Positions 5,064 through 12,727 of a DNA stretch of 14,737 nucleotides are shown in pieces. The stretch lies in the NCBI GenBank assembly GCA_964538565.1, contig CAZIGW010000091.1, positions 1 to 14,737 of the forward strand. Reading direction: 5' to 3'. This DNA comes from CAYVBN01 sp964538565. GTDB lineage: Bacteria; Pseudomonadota; Alphaproteobacteria; Rhizobiales; Xanthobacteraceae. Positions within the stretch are counted from its first letter, which is position 1. Every line of letters starts with the position of its first letter. The position numbers and the translations under genes are program-made. The notes beneath the pieces were generated by a model, which was given only the letters and a program-made list of their open reading frames with translations, made no database searches and was not told the DNA's origin.

Positions 5064-6335
5064 CTAGGAACTGGCCGCCAGACGCGAGGCGCGGCTCTGC
5101 AGCGCGCGAATGCGATCCGCCAGGCTGCCCTTGCCGGTTTCCTTCTCGCCCGAGGCGCCGTTGACGCCGTTGACCTCCGGCCTGGAGCCCGGCTTGTCGG
5201 CGGCGAGAATCGCTTCGATCGGCGACCCCGGACCTTCGAGCACCAGCGTCAACTTGGCGACCTCGGCCGCGATGTCGTTGATGCGCTCGCGCAGCATGGC
5301 GTTTTCGACCCGTTCGGACGCCCAGGTGGCCTCGGTCTCGTGCTTCATCGAGGCGATGTCACGCTGAAGCCTGCCGCGCTCTTCGTGTGCATGCGCGAGC
5401 TGCTCCTGCAGGAGCTTGTTTTCCGACTTGAGATCGGCGACGCCGGCGTTGTGACGTTCCTCGGCTGCGGAGAGCTCAGCCCGCAGGTCGGCTTCGGTGC
5501 GGCGCTTTTCATCGAGATCGCTGCGCAGCCGGGAGATTTCGTATTCCCGTTCCACCAGGAGGCGCCCTTGCTCGTTGAGGCGGGTCTCGAGCTCCTGCAC
5601 GCGCCGGCCGAGCAGTTCCGCCTCGGTGGTCTGGGCAACGAGCTGGCGCTCGAGTTCGGTCACGCGGCCGGCGAGGTCCTGGACCTTCCCGCGCGCTTCC
5701 GTCAGGGCCTTTGCGACGCTTTCCGACTCCCTGCGTTCACGGGTCAGGCGGTCTTCGGCATCCCGCACGTCGCGCTCGTAGCGGTTGACCTGGTCCTTCA
5801 GCGCTTCGATCTGCGTGCGCAGCGCGACGATCTCCACGCGCTGGCTGTCGGACAGGACCGTGCGCTCGTTCAAGTCGGCCGCGAGCTTGGCGAGCTCGGC
5901 TTCCTTGTCGGCAAGGGCGCGTTCGGCCTCGTGCAGGCTGTCGGACTTGACCTTGTATTCCTCCTCGGTGGCGCGCAGCTGTTCGCGCAACGATTTTTCC
6001 CGCGCTTCGAGCGCGAAGATCGTCGCCGTCTTCTCGCCGAGTTCGACCTTCAGCCGGTTGATGGCATCGGTTTTCTTGCCGAGCTCGGCCAGCTGGCTGG
6101 TGGTCCGGGCCTTGAGCTGCTCCACGCTCAGCTCGAGGCGGCGCGTCGACATCGCGAATTCGGCACGCAACTGGTCCTTGTCGGCCTGAATCTCGGCCAT
6201 GGACAAGGGTGTCGCCGCTTCCAGCCTGCGGATGGTCAGTCGGACCGCGCGGTTGTGGACGAGGGGAACGAGAACCAGGCCGAACAGGCTCGCGACCAGA
6301 AACCCGATCCCGAAATACATGATCGGTTCGATCAT
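5064..6335 (-). CDS. Single-pass membrane protein with very long coiled coil, Rhizobiales-conserved
   Basis: The 423-residue protein starts with a membrane anchor ('MIEPIMYFGIGFLVASLFGLV', about 1-25, with a short flank before basic residues). A long heptad-rich region follows (about 40-370), dominated by Glu, Arg, Leu, Ala and Lys, for example 'LGEKTATIFALEAREKSLREQL'. It ends in a Gly/Pro-containing linker and a short helical tail 'SLADRIRALQSRASRLAASS'. ATG at 6333-6335 is chosen over the upstream Met at 6392 because the anchor begins there, GGAG lies about 8 nt before it, and the extra 19 residues are Arg-rich. Long anchored coiled coils suggest an envelope or cell-shape scaffold role, but no catalytic motif is visible. 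I recall close relatives in Rhizobiales annotated as hypothetical; the function is unknown. It is convergent with the transferase gene and upstream of nothing on its own strand except eipA, 111 nt away. Confidence 0.82.
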   Translation of the reverse strand: MIEPIMYFGIGFLVASLFGLVLVPLVHNRAVRLTIRRLEAATPLSMAEIQADKDQLRAEFAMSTRRLELSVEQLKARTTSQLAELGKKTDAINRLKVELGEKTATIFALEAREKSLREQLRATEEEYKVKSDSLHEAERALADKEAELAKLAADLNERTVLSDSQRVEIVALRTQIEALKDQVNRYERDVRDAEDRLTRERRESESVAKALTEARGKVQDLAGRVTELERQLVAQTTEAELLGRRVQELETRLNEQGRLLVEREYEISRLRSDLDEKRRTEADLRAELSAAEERHNAGVADLKSENKLLQEQLAHAHEERGRLQRDIASMKHETEATWASERVENAMLRERINDIAAEVAKLTLVLEGPGSPIEAILAADKPGSRPEVNGVNGASGEKETGKGSLADRIRALQSRASRLAASS

Positions 6336-6446
6336 CCAACGCTCCGTCGCGCCCATCCGCCGTGGCGAAATCATGCCACGGCGATGCGGCAACTTCCAGC
6401 GAACTTAGTGACGCCGATGAAGGATGCGGACGACCGTACCGGCCGA

Positions 6447-7025
6447 TCAGAAGGGGTTCCAGGTCGCCTGCGGGGTGAACTTGAGATAGCCGATGTTGGC
6501 GCCGAGACGCAGCCCGACGCCGGAGCGGATCGGCACCACCACGATGTTGTTGGCCGTCAACGCCGTCATGCCGAAGCCGCCGATGAAGTACGCCGATCCG
6601 TCAATTCCGCCGAAACGTTGATAGATCGCATCCGTGGCCGGCAGGCTGTAGACGAGCATCATGGTGCGCGAGCCCTCTCCGCCGATGTCCCAGCCGAGCG
6701 TCGGACCTTCCCAATAGACCTTGAGGTCGCCGGCGTTCTTGGTGAACAGCGTGCCTTCGCCGTAGCGCAACCCGCCGAAGAACGCCCCGCCGCCCTCCTG
6801 GCCGAGGATGTAGCCGTTCGGCAGTCCCCATTGGCTGACGGCCTTCTCGATGACGGTGGCGAGCCCGCGCGAGACTCCGCCGAAGAAGCGATGGCCGGCG
6901 TCGATGAGCTCGTTCGAGGAATAGCTCGGATGGGCCGGCTGGGGCGTGGCCTGGGCCGCGGCCGGGCCGACGCCGAGGACTGCCAGCAACGCGACGAGGA
7001 CAATGGACCGCAGGGCGGCGTGCAT
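6447..7025 (-). CDS. eipA: DUF1134 periplasmic envelope-integrity protein EipA
   Basis: The 192-residue product has a signal peptide (about 1-25: 'ALRSIVLVALLAVLGVG' then AAAQA cleavage region) and a compact Gly-rich beta protein. It carries the DUF1134 signature pieces 'GVSRGLATVIEKAVSQWG', 'GYILGQEGGGAFFGGLRYG', 'WEGPTLGWDIGGEGSRTMMLVY' and 'GVGLRLGANIGYLKFTP', ending in WNPF. In Brucella abortus this family member, EipA, is a soluble periplasmic eight-stranded beta-barrel needed for envelope-stress resistance and virulence, and its gene is activated by CtrA. The start at 7025 is preferred over the Met at 7037 because GGAGC precedes it by about 8 nt and the signal peptide begins there. It is divergent from the YHS-like gene; the gap holds an inverted repeat and a TTAAC half-site. 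Confidence 0.88.
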   Translation of the reverse strand: MHAALRSIVLVALLAVLGVGPAAAQATPQPAHPSYSSNELIDAGHRFFGGVSRGLATVIEKAVSQWGLPNGYILGQEGGGAFFGGLRYGEGTLFTKNAGDLKVYWEGPTLGWDIGGEGSRTMMLVYSLPATDAIYQRFGGIDGSAYFIGGFGMTALTANNIVVVPIRSGVGLRLGANIGYLKFTPQATWNPF

Positions 7026-7043
7026 CGAAAGCTCCATGGCTTG

Positions 7044-7062
7044 AAGGGGGTTCCCCCTTAAC
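7044..7062. promoter_or_regulatory. Inverted repeat and TTAAC half-site in the eipA/YHS divergent region
   Basis: AAGGGGG (7044-7050) and CCCCCTT (7053-7059) form a perfect 7-bp inverted repeat with a 2-nt centre, about 18-35 nt upstream of the eipA start and overlapping its probable leader or promoter. TTAAC (7058-7062) runs from its edge and matches one half of the CtrA consensus TTAA-N7-TTAA, but the second half is missing. The 108-bp gap between the two divergent starts must hold both promoters; no clear -35/-10 pair stands out. Confidence 0.35.
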
Positions 7063-7133
7063 TCGTTGCACTCCCGAATGCGCTAGCTTTGAGGCGGAAT
7101 GGCATCACGAATCGGGCGAATACCGGCAAGACT

Positions 7134-7661
7134 ATGAACTTGGCACGGCAGCAACGGAAGCTGTGGATTTCAGCTTTTCTCAAGGGATCGGGTCGGCGCG
7201 GCGTGGGCCTCGCCGTCGCGCTTGCGGTCCTCGCGGGTATCATGCCCGACTCGCCGGTCCTTGCCTTGAGCGAGCGGATCGTCACCGACCCACATACCGG
7301 ATTGGCCATCAGCGGCTTCGATCCGGTCGCCTATTTCACGGATTCGCGGCCCGTGGCCGGCGAGCCCCGCTTCGAGCACCGTTTCGCCGGCGTCGTCTGG
7401 CGCTTCCACAACGAGGGCAACCTGGCGGCCTTTGCCGACGACCCGGACGTCTACGCGCCCCGCTACGGCGGATACGATCCGGTGGCGCTGGCGCGCGGCG
7501 TGGTGCTTCCGGGCAACCCGCTGTTCTGGATCGTCAGCGGCGAGCGCCTCTATCTCTTCTTCGACAGCGCCGCGCGCGATCGCTTCGCCGCCGATCCGAA
7601 GGCGGCGATCGACGCCGCCGAAGAGAAATGGCCCGAGCTTCGCGACAAGCTTCTGCCCTGA
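7134..7661 (+). CDS. Exported or membrane-anchored YHS-domain-like protein
   Basis: The 175-residue protein has a basic N-terminus and a hydrophobic segment (about 22-45) that is a signal peptide or anchor. The YHS-like domain (about 57-118) reads 'ISGFDPVAYFTD', 'FEHRFAGVVWRFHNEGNLAAF' and 'DPDVYAPRYGGYDP', the order typical of the short family of periplasmic YHS proteins. The C-terminal part ('NPLFWIVSGERLYLFFDSAARDRFAADP', about 128-155) is also characteristic of this group. The usual Cys in the 'YGGYCA' motif is Asp here, and no other Cys is present, so thiol-based metal binding is unlikely. ATG 7134 is chosen because the earlier TTG (7089) lacks a ribosome site and adds an implausible N-terminus. 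It is convergent with cysQ, 24 nt away, and divergent from eipA. Function unknown. Confidence 0.75.
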   Translation: MNLARQQRKLWISAFLKGSGRRGVGLAVALAVLAGIMPDSPVLALSERIVTDPHTGLAISGFDPVAYFTDSRPVAGEPRFEHRFAGVVWRFHNEGNLAAFADDPDVYAPRYGGYDPVALARGVVLPGNPLFWIVSGERLYLFFDSAARDRFAADPKAAIDAAEEKWPELRDKLLP

Positions 7662-7685
7662 ATCCGTGGCGACGCTCGGCTGCGC

Positions 7686-8519
7686 TCAGGCGTCCGGCCT
7701 GACGACGGCGTCTGGGTCGCCCCACGCCACGAAGGCCGGAATGCGGAAGCCGCCGGCGGCATTCCCGTAGTGCAGCGGTTCTCCGGCCGGGTCGACCACC
7801 GTCCCGCCCGCCGCCGCCAGCACCGCGTGGCCGGCGCAGATATCCCATTCGCACGTGGGCGACAGGCGCGGATACACGTCGGCGCTGCCTTCTGCGACAC
7901 GGCAGAGCTTCAGCGCCGATCCGCAGGCCGCGCGTGCGGCGACCGGCAGACGGCCGAGAAACGCTTCGGTGGCCGCGTCGAGATGCGACCGGCTGACGGT
8001 GGCGACGAGCCCCTGGGGCGGGCGGCGGCGCGTTGCGATGGGACGGCCTTCGCACGGCCGGCCGGCAAGCGGCAGGCGCATGCGGGCGGCGCCGCCGCCG
8101 ACAAGTCCGCGCCATAGCAATCCGAGCGCCGGCGCCGCGACAATTCCGAGCGCCGGCCGCCCACGGATGACGACCGCCACGTTGATCGTGAACTCGTCGC
8201 GTCCGGCAAGAAGCTCCTTGGTGCCGTCGAGCGGATCGACGAGCACGAACATGTCACCGAGGCCCGGCGGCGCCGCGCGCTCGATCCGCTCTTCGGAAAC
8301 GACGGGAATTCCCGGCATGAGTCGGGCGAGGCCTTCGGCGATCACGGCGTCGGAGGCCTCGTCGGCGGCGGTCACCGGGCTGCGGTCGCTCTTCAGCCGT
8401 GCGTCGAGCTGAGACGGGCTGACGGCGAGGATGGCATCCGCGGCGCGTGCGACAAGAAGCGTCAGGTCGTCCAGGATCTGCGATTCCCTGCCGGGCCGCG
8501 TGCGATCGTTCTGGCTCAA
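7686..8519 (-). CDS. cysQ: 3'(2'),5'-bisphosphate nucleotidase CysQ (inositol monophosphatase superfamily)
   Basis: CysQ hydrolyses 3'-phosphoadenosine 5'-phosphate to AMP and phosphate, clearing a by-product of sulfate assimilation. All parts of the lithium-sensitive phosphatase motif are visible: 'KSDRSPVTAADEASD' (about 43-57), 'VVSEE' (73-77), 'DPLDGTKEL' (95-103, metal ligands Asp95 and Asp98) and 'EWDICAGHAVLAAAGG' (about 224-239, Asp226). The start is uncertain. The only initiators in frame are TTG at 8519 (277 aa, the usual family length) and ATG at 8627 (313 aa, with a low-complexity extension ending 14 nt from the divergent chpT start). I chose TTG because family similarity begins about 15 residues after it, but its ribosome site is weak. 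It is divergent from chpT and convergent with the YHS-like gene. Confidence 0.88.
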   Translation of the reverse strand: MSQNDRTRPGRESQILDDLTLLVARAADAILAVSPSQLDARLKSDRSPVTAADEASDAVIAEGLARLMPGIPVVSEERIERAAPPGLGDMFVLVDPLDGTKELLAGRDEFTINVAVVIRGRPALGIVAAPALGLLWRGLVGGGAARMRLPLAGRPCEGRPIATRRRPPQGLVATVSRSHLDAATEAFLGRLPVAARAACGSALKLCRVAEGSADVYPRLSPTCEWDICAGHAVLAAAGGTVVDPAGEPLHYGNAAGGFRIPAFVAWGDPDAVVRPDA

Positions 8520-8641
8520 GGGTCCGGTCCATTGCCTTGGCAGGGCTCGCGCCGACGGTGTATCACACGAGCCCCGGTCGACCGGTACTTTGGCCCGAGT
8601 CGGCGCCGGCGCGCCATCCGTTCCCATCGGAGACCCTGTTC

Positions 8642-9280
8642 ATGTCCGGCCCCATCGTTCTCGAAGCTCTCGACCTCGCCGCGCTGCTCTGCTCGCGAGT
8701 CTGCCATGACCTGATCAGCCCGGCCGGCGCGATCGTCAACGGGCTCGAGGTGCTCGACGAGTCGAAGGACGAGGAAACCCGCACGTTTGCGCTCGAATTG
8801 ATCAAGAAGAGCGCGCGACAGGCCTCCGCGCGGCTGCAGTTCTGCCGTCTCGCGTTCGGAGCGGCCGGGTCGGCCGGCGCGCAGATCGATCTCGGCGACG
8901 CCGAGACCGTCGCGCGCGGCTTCCTCGAGGACGAGAAGACGAAGCTCACCTGGAATCTGCCGCGCGTCTTGCTGGCGAAGAACCGGGTCAAGCTCCTCCT
9001 CAACATGCTGGTGACGGCCGCGCAGGCGATCCCGCGCGGCGGGTCGCTGGTCGTCGACCCGGTGGGCGAAGGCGAGGAGATGAAATTCCGGATCACCGCG
9101 AGCGGACTCAATGCGCGCGTGCCGGCCGCGGTGCCGGATCTTTTCGCCGGCACGCCGGCCGGGCACGGCATCGACGCGCATTCGATTCAGCCGTTCTACA
9201 CCGGACTCCTGGCGCGCAGTTGCGGGCTCACCGCGACCGTGGCCGCACAGGGCGAAACCGTGGTGGTGGCGGCCGAGTGA
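8642..9280 (+). CDS. chpT: Histidine phosphotransferase ChpT
   Basis: The 212-residue protein has the ChpT layout. An N-terminal helical hairpin dimerisation domain carries 'LCSRVCHDLISPAGAIVNGLE' with the phospho-accepting His22, then a second helix 'ALELIKKSARQASARLQFCRLAFG'. A degenerate ATPase-like fold follows (about 90-212), with 'KLLLNMLVTAAQAIPRGG' and 'GIDAHSIQPFYTGLLARSCG' but no ATP-binding G-boxes. In Caulobacter and other alphaproteobacteria ChpT relays phosphate from the hybrid kinase CckA to CtrA and CpdR, controlling the cell cycle and motility. ATG 8642 follows GGAG by 9 nt; the open frame upstream lies in the cysQ start region and is not protein-like. It is followed by the che operon after a 254-bp leader, and is probably transcribed separately or weakly through into it. 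Confidence 0.9.
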   Translation: MSGPIVLEALDLAALLCSRVCHDLISPAGAIVNGLEVLDESKDEETRTFALELIKKSARQASARLQFCRLAFGAAGSAGAQIDLGDAETVARGFLEDEKTKLTWNLPRVLLAKNRVKLLLNMLVTAAQAIPRGGSLVVDPVGEGEEMKFRITASGLNARVPAAVPDLFAGTPAGHGIDAHSIQPFYTGLLARSCGLTATVAAQGETVVVAAE

Positions 9281-9360
9281 GAGTCGCGGCCGGCCCGGCG
9301 CCCGCGCGCGACATGATGGCTGCGGTGTTGATGCGGACCCGGTGAAGATGAGGCAACGCC

Positions 9361-9375
9361 TTAATGATCTGTAAA
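9361..9375 (+). promoter_or_regulatory. Near-consensus CtrA-type box upstream of cheA
   Basis: TTAA (9361-9364), 7 nt, TAAA (9372-9375) matches the CtrA consensus TTAA-N7-TTAA at 7 of 8 positions. It lies about 160-175 bp upstream of the cheA start, in a leader visibly richer in A/T than its surroundings, and 80 bp after chpT. No -35/-10 pair could be assigned with confidence. Confidence 0.45.
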
Positions 9376-9439
9376 GAGCCTCGCTCGGCCTGCCTCCTAC
9401 GTATCTTTGCTGAAATACAAACAAAACTCTCTTTCTGAC

Positions 9440-9466
9440 CTTAACGCTCAACCAAACTTAAACGCT
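9440..9466 (+). promoter_or_regulatory. TTAA-containing direct repeat upstream of cheA
   Basis: CTTAACGCT (9440-9448) and CTTAAACGCT (9457-9466) form a direct repeat differing by one inserted A, with starts 17 nt apart. Each contains a TTAA core, and the first also gives TTAA-N7-CCAA (9441-9455), a weak CtrA-like match. The pair lies about 70-95 bp upstream of the cheA start, a suitable place for an activator. Confidence 0.4.
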
Positions 9467-9534
9467 TTGCCAACACACTGACACTGCGCCGAAGGGCGTA
9501 GTTGTTCGCGTACGTGTGTCGGCGAGGGTTTTCT

Positions 9535-12225
9535 ATGGATGACTTGCTCCGGGAGTTTCTGACGGAGACGAACGAAAGCCTCGATGTCGTGGACGTCGAG
9601 CTCGTGCGCTTCGAGCAAGACCCGAACAACGCCAAGATTCTCGACAATATCTTCCGGCTCGTTCACACCATCAAGGGAACGTGCGGATTCCTGGGGCTGC
9701 CTCGCCTCGAAGCGCTCGCCCACGCGGCGGAGACGCTGATGGGCAAGTTCCGCGACGGCATGCCTGTGACCGGCGAAGCCGTCACGCTCATTCTCTCCAC
9801 CATCGACCGCATCAAGGAGATCCTTGACGAGCTCGAGCGGAACCAGCAGGAGCCCGAGGGCGAGGACCGCGACCTGATCGGCGAGCTCGAACGCATGGTG
9901 GTCGAAGCCGCGCCCGTCGCGGCCGCCGCCGAGCCGGCGCCGGCGAAGCAGACGACCGGGAACCTGGTCTATCAGGTGCTGGAGCGTCCGCTGCGTCCGG
10001 GCGAGGTGTCGCTCGACGACCTCGAGCGCGCGTTTCGCGAAACCCCCGGCCCCGAGGAGGGCGCGGCCGTGGAGGCGCCGGCCGCGGCGACGGCCTCCGC
10101 CGCGCAGTCCGCGCGAGCCGAGCGCGAGCGGTCGCGGACGGAAAGCAGCGTCGCCGAGGATGAAAAGTCCGATGCGAAGGTGGCCAACCAGTCGATCCGC
10201 GTCAACGTCGAGACGCTCGAACATCTGATGACGATGGTTTCGGAGCTGGTGCTCACGCGCAACCAGCTGCTCGAAATCGTCCGCCGGCACGAGGATTCCG
10301 AGTTCAAGGTGCCGTTGCAGCGCCTGTCGAACGTGACGGCCGAGCTGCAGGAAGGCGTCATGAAGACGCGCATGCAGCCGATCGGCAATGCCTGGCAGAA
10401 GCTGCCGCGCGTCGTGCGCGATCTGGCGACCGAGCTCGGCAAGCAGATCGAGCTCGAGATGCACGGCGCCGAAACCGAGCTCGACCGGCAGGTGCTCGAC
10501 CTGATCAAGGATCCGCTCACCCACATGGTGCGCAATTCCGCCGACCACGGCCTCGAGACGGTCGACGAGCGGCGCGCGGTCGGCAAGCCCGAGAAGGGAA
10601 CGATCCGTCTTTCGGCCTATCACGAGGGCGGGCACATCATCATCGAGATCGCCGACGACGGACGCGGTCTCAACACCGAGCGGATCAAGGCCAAGGCGGT
10701 GGCCAACGGCCTCGCCTCGGATGCCGAGGTCGAGAAGATGACCGAGGCGCAGATCCACAAGTTCATCTTCGCCCCGGGCTTCTCGACCGCCGCCAAGGTG
10801 ACGAGCGTGTCGGGCCGCGGCGTCGGCATGGACGTGGTTCGCACCAACATCGACCAGATCGGCGGCACGATCGACGTGAAGTCGGTGCCGGGCGAGGGCG
10901 CGAGCTTCACCATCAAGATCCCGCTCACCCTCGCGATCGTCTCGGCGCTGATCGTCGAGGCGGCCGGGGACCGTTTCGCCGTCCCGCAGCTTTCGGTGGT
11001 CGAACTCGTCCGCGCGCAGAGCAATTCGGAACACCGCATCGAGCGCATCAAGGACACGCCGGTCCTGCGGTTGCGCAACAAGCTTCTGCCGCTCATCCAC
11101 CTCAAGAAGCTTCTGGCGATGAACGGCGCCGGCGACAGCGAGCCGGAGAACGGCTTCATCGTCGTCATGCAGGTCGGCAGCCAGACCTTCGGCATCGTGG
11201 TCGACGGCGTGTTCCACACCGAGGAGATCGTGGTCAAGCCGATGTCCACGCGGCTGCGGCACATCACGATGTTCTCCGGCAACACGATCCTGGGCGACGG
11301 GTCGGTGATCATGATCATCGATCCGAACGGCATCGCCCAGGCGATCGGGACCTCGACCGCCGCCACCGAGGCCGCCGAAGAGGAGATGGAGACGCAGCAT
11401 CGCGCCGCAAACGAGAACACGATGTCGCTGCTCGTGTTCCGCGCCGGCTCGACCGAGCCCAAGGCCGTCCCGCTCTCGCTCGTCACCCGCCTCGAAGAGG
11501 TCGACGCCACGAAGATCGAGACGTCGAACGGACGCCATCTCGTGCAATATCGCGGTCAGCTCATGCCGCTGGTTCGCGTCAGCGAGGAGGCGACGATCAA
11601 GACCGAGGGCGCGCAGCCGCTGCTCGTCTTCTCCGATGAAGGCCGCTCGATGGGGCTCGTGGTCGACGAGATCGTCGACATCGTCGAGGACACGCTCAAC
11701 ATCGAGGTTGCGAGCAAGACGCCGGGCGTGCTCGGCTCCGCGGTCGTCAAGGGGCACGCGACCGAGATCCTCGACGTCGCCTACTATCTGCCGCTCGCCT
11801 TCGAGGACTGGCTCTGGCGTCGCGACGTGTCGCGGCACGCCGGCGGCCGTCATTTGCTGTTTGTCGACGACTCGGCGTTCTTCCGCAACATGCTGACGCC
11901 GGTGCTCCGCGCTGCCGGCTATCACGTGACGGCGGTCGCCGGCGCCGAAGAGGCGTTGCGGCTTCTGAAGAGCGGCCAGCATTTCGACATCCTGGTCACC
12001 GACCTCGACATGCCGGGCATGGACGGCTTCGCGCTGGCGGAGGCCGTGCACAACGATCCGCGCACGGCCGACATCCCCATCCTGGCGCTGTCCTCCATCA
12101 CCTCGCCGGAGGCGATCGAGCGGGGGCGCCGGGTCGGCTTCCACGACTACGTGGCCAAATTCGACCGTGCGGGACTGATCGCGGCGCTCAAGGAGCACGC
12201 CGCGGAAGTCAGCCAGGCGGCGTGA
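9535..12225 (+). CDS. cheA: Hybrid chemotaxis histidine kinase CheA with second CheW-like domain and C-terminal receiver
   Basis: The 896-residue kinase has these domains in order. P1/Hpt is about 1-105, with His44 in 'VHTIKGTCGF'. An Ala/Glu/Pro-rich linker follows, with a conserved-looking 'LVYQVLERPLRPGEVSLDDLE' insert. The P3 dimerisation helices are about 216-280. The P4 ATPase has N-box 'HMVRNSADHG' (Asn334), 'DDGRGL' (374-379) and 'GRGVGMDVV' (427-435). P5/CheW-like is about 466-605, a second CheW-like domain about 628-750, and the receiver domain about 773-890 (Asp778, Asp779, phospho-acceptor Asp823 and Lys875). It autophosphorylates from ATP in receptor arrays and passes phosphate to CheY and CheB; the attached receiver may act as a phosphate sink or internal switch. 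ATG 9535 follows GAGGG at 7 nt; the upstream extension to 9502 is excluded. It is the first gene of the operon, 10 nt from cheW. Confidence 0.95.
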   Translation: MDDLLREFLTETNESLDVVDVELVRFEQDPNNAKILDNIFRLVHTIKGTCGFLGLPRLEALAHAAETLMGKFRDGMPVTGEAVTLILSTIDRIKEILDELERNQQEPEGEDRDLIGELERMVVEAAPVAAAAEPAPAKQTTGNLVYQVLERPLRPGEVSLDDLERAFRETPGPEEGAAVEAPAAATASAAQSARAERERSRTESSVAEDEKSDAKVANQSIRVNVETLEHLMTMVSELVLTRNQLLEIVRRHEDSEFKVPLQRLSNVTAELQEGVMKTRMQPIGNAWQKLPRVVRDLATELGKQIELEMHGAETELDRQVLDLIKDPLTHMVRNSADHGLETVDERRAVGKPEKGTIRLSAYHEGGHIIIEIADDGRGLNTERIKAKAVANGLASDAEVEKMTEAQIHKFIFAPGFSTAAKVTSVSGRGVGMDVVRTNIDQIGGTIDVKSVPGEGASFTIKIPLTLAIVSALIVEAAGDRFAVPQLSVVELVRAQSNSEHRIERIKDTPVLRLRNKLLPLIHLKKLLAMNGAGDSEPENGFIVVMQVGSQTFGIVVDGVFHTEEIVVKPMSTRLRHITMFSGNTILGDGSVIMIIDPNGIAQAIGTSTAATEAAEEEMETQHRAANENTMSLLVFRAGSTEPKAVPLSLVTRLEEVDATKIETSNGRHLVQYRGQLMPLVRVSEEATIKTEGAQPLLVFSDEGRSMGLVVDEIVDIVEDTLNIEVASKTPGVLGSAVVKGHATEILDVAYYLPLAFEDWLWRRDVSRHAGGRHLLFVDDSAFFRNMLTPVLRAAGYHVTAVAGAEEALRLLKSGQHFDILVTDLDMPGMDGFALAEAVHNDPRTADIPILALSSITSPEAIERGRRVGFHDYVAKFDRAGLIAALKEHAAEVSQAA

Positions 12226-12235
12226 GGAAGAGACC

Positions 12236-12700
12236 ATGACGAACGAAAGCCACGACGAAAATCTCACCGAATACGTCACGGTGATGATCGGCGAGCAGTT
12301 GTTCGGCCTGCCGATTTCCCGTGTGCAGGACGTCTTCATGCTCGACCGCCTGACCCGGGTTCCCTTGTCGTCGCCCGAGATCGCCGGGGTGCTCAACCTG
12401 CGCGGCCGCATCGTCACGGCGATCGACATGCGCTGCCGCCTCGGCCTGCCGAAGCGCGAGGACGACCGCCGGCCGATGGCGGTCGGCATCGAATTCAAGG
12501 GAGAATCCTACGGCCTGCTGATCGACACGGTGGGCGAGGTTCTCAAGCTTGCCGACAACACGCGCCAGAGCAATCCGGTCAATCTCGACGCGCGGCTGGC
12601 GCGCGTCTCCGCCGGCGTTCATCGGCTCGACGGACAGCTCCTCGTCGTGCTCGACGTCGACCGGGTGCTCGACATGGCGGTCGACGCCATGGCGGCCTGA
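12236..12700 (+). CDS. cheW: Chemotaxis coupling protein CheW
   Basis: The 154-residue protein is one CheW domain. It begins with a strand 'EYVTVMIGEQLFGLPISRVQDVF', continues with 'LTRVPLSSPEIAGVLNLRGRIVTAIDMRCRLGLP' (the NLRG-hub motif that docks to receptors and CheA P5, about 54-61) and ends with 'YGLLIDTVGEVLKL' and 'GVHRLDGQLLVVLDVDRVL'. It links methyl-accepting chemotaxis receptors to CheA in the polar array. The start ATG follows GAGGAAGAGACC, 10 nt after the cheA stop, so the two genes are co-transcribed and probably translationally linked. The length is normal for the family. Confidence 0.95.
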   Translation: MTNESHDENLTEYVTVMIGEQLFGLPISRVQDVFMLDRLTRVPLSSPEIAGVLNLRGRIVTAIDMRCRLGLPKREDDRRPMAVGIEFKGESYGLLIDTVGEVLKLADNTRQSNPVNLDARLARVSAGVHRLDGQLLVVLDVDRVLDMAVDAMAA

Positions 12701-12727
12701 ACGGACGAGAAGAAAGAAAGCAAGGAA

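Noticed and set aside
5340..7061. 573-residue plus-strand open frame across the coiled-coil gene and eipA
   Set aside because: It is antisense to two well-supported genes, spans their intergenic gap and shows no recognisable domain.
7140..7155. TTGGCACG resembling a sigma-54 -24 element
   Set aside because: The -12 TTGC element is missing at the required spacing and the site lies inside the YHS-like coding region.
8519..8627. N-terminal extension of CysQ to ATG 8627
   Set aside because: The extra 36 residues look like untranslated leader (Pro/Arg/Ala-rich) and would run to within 14 nt of the divergent chpT start; kept only as an alternative.
9448..12498. 1016-residue open frame antisense to cheA and cheW
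   Set aside because: It mirrors the GC-rich codon pattern of cheA; its translation is His/Asp/Arg/Leu-rich with no domain pattern, while the plus strand encodes a full CheA with all motifs.
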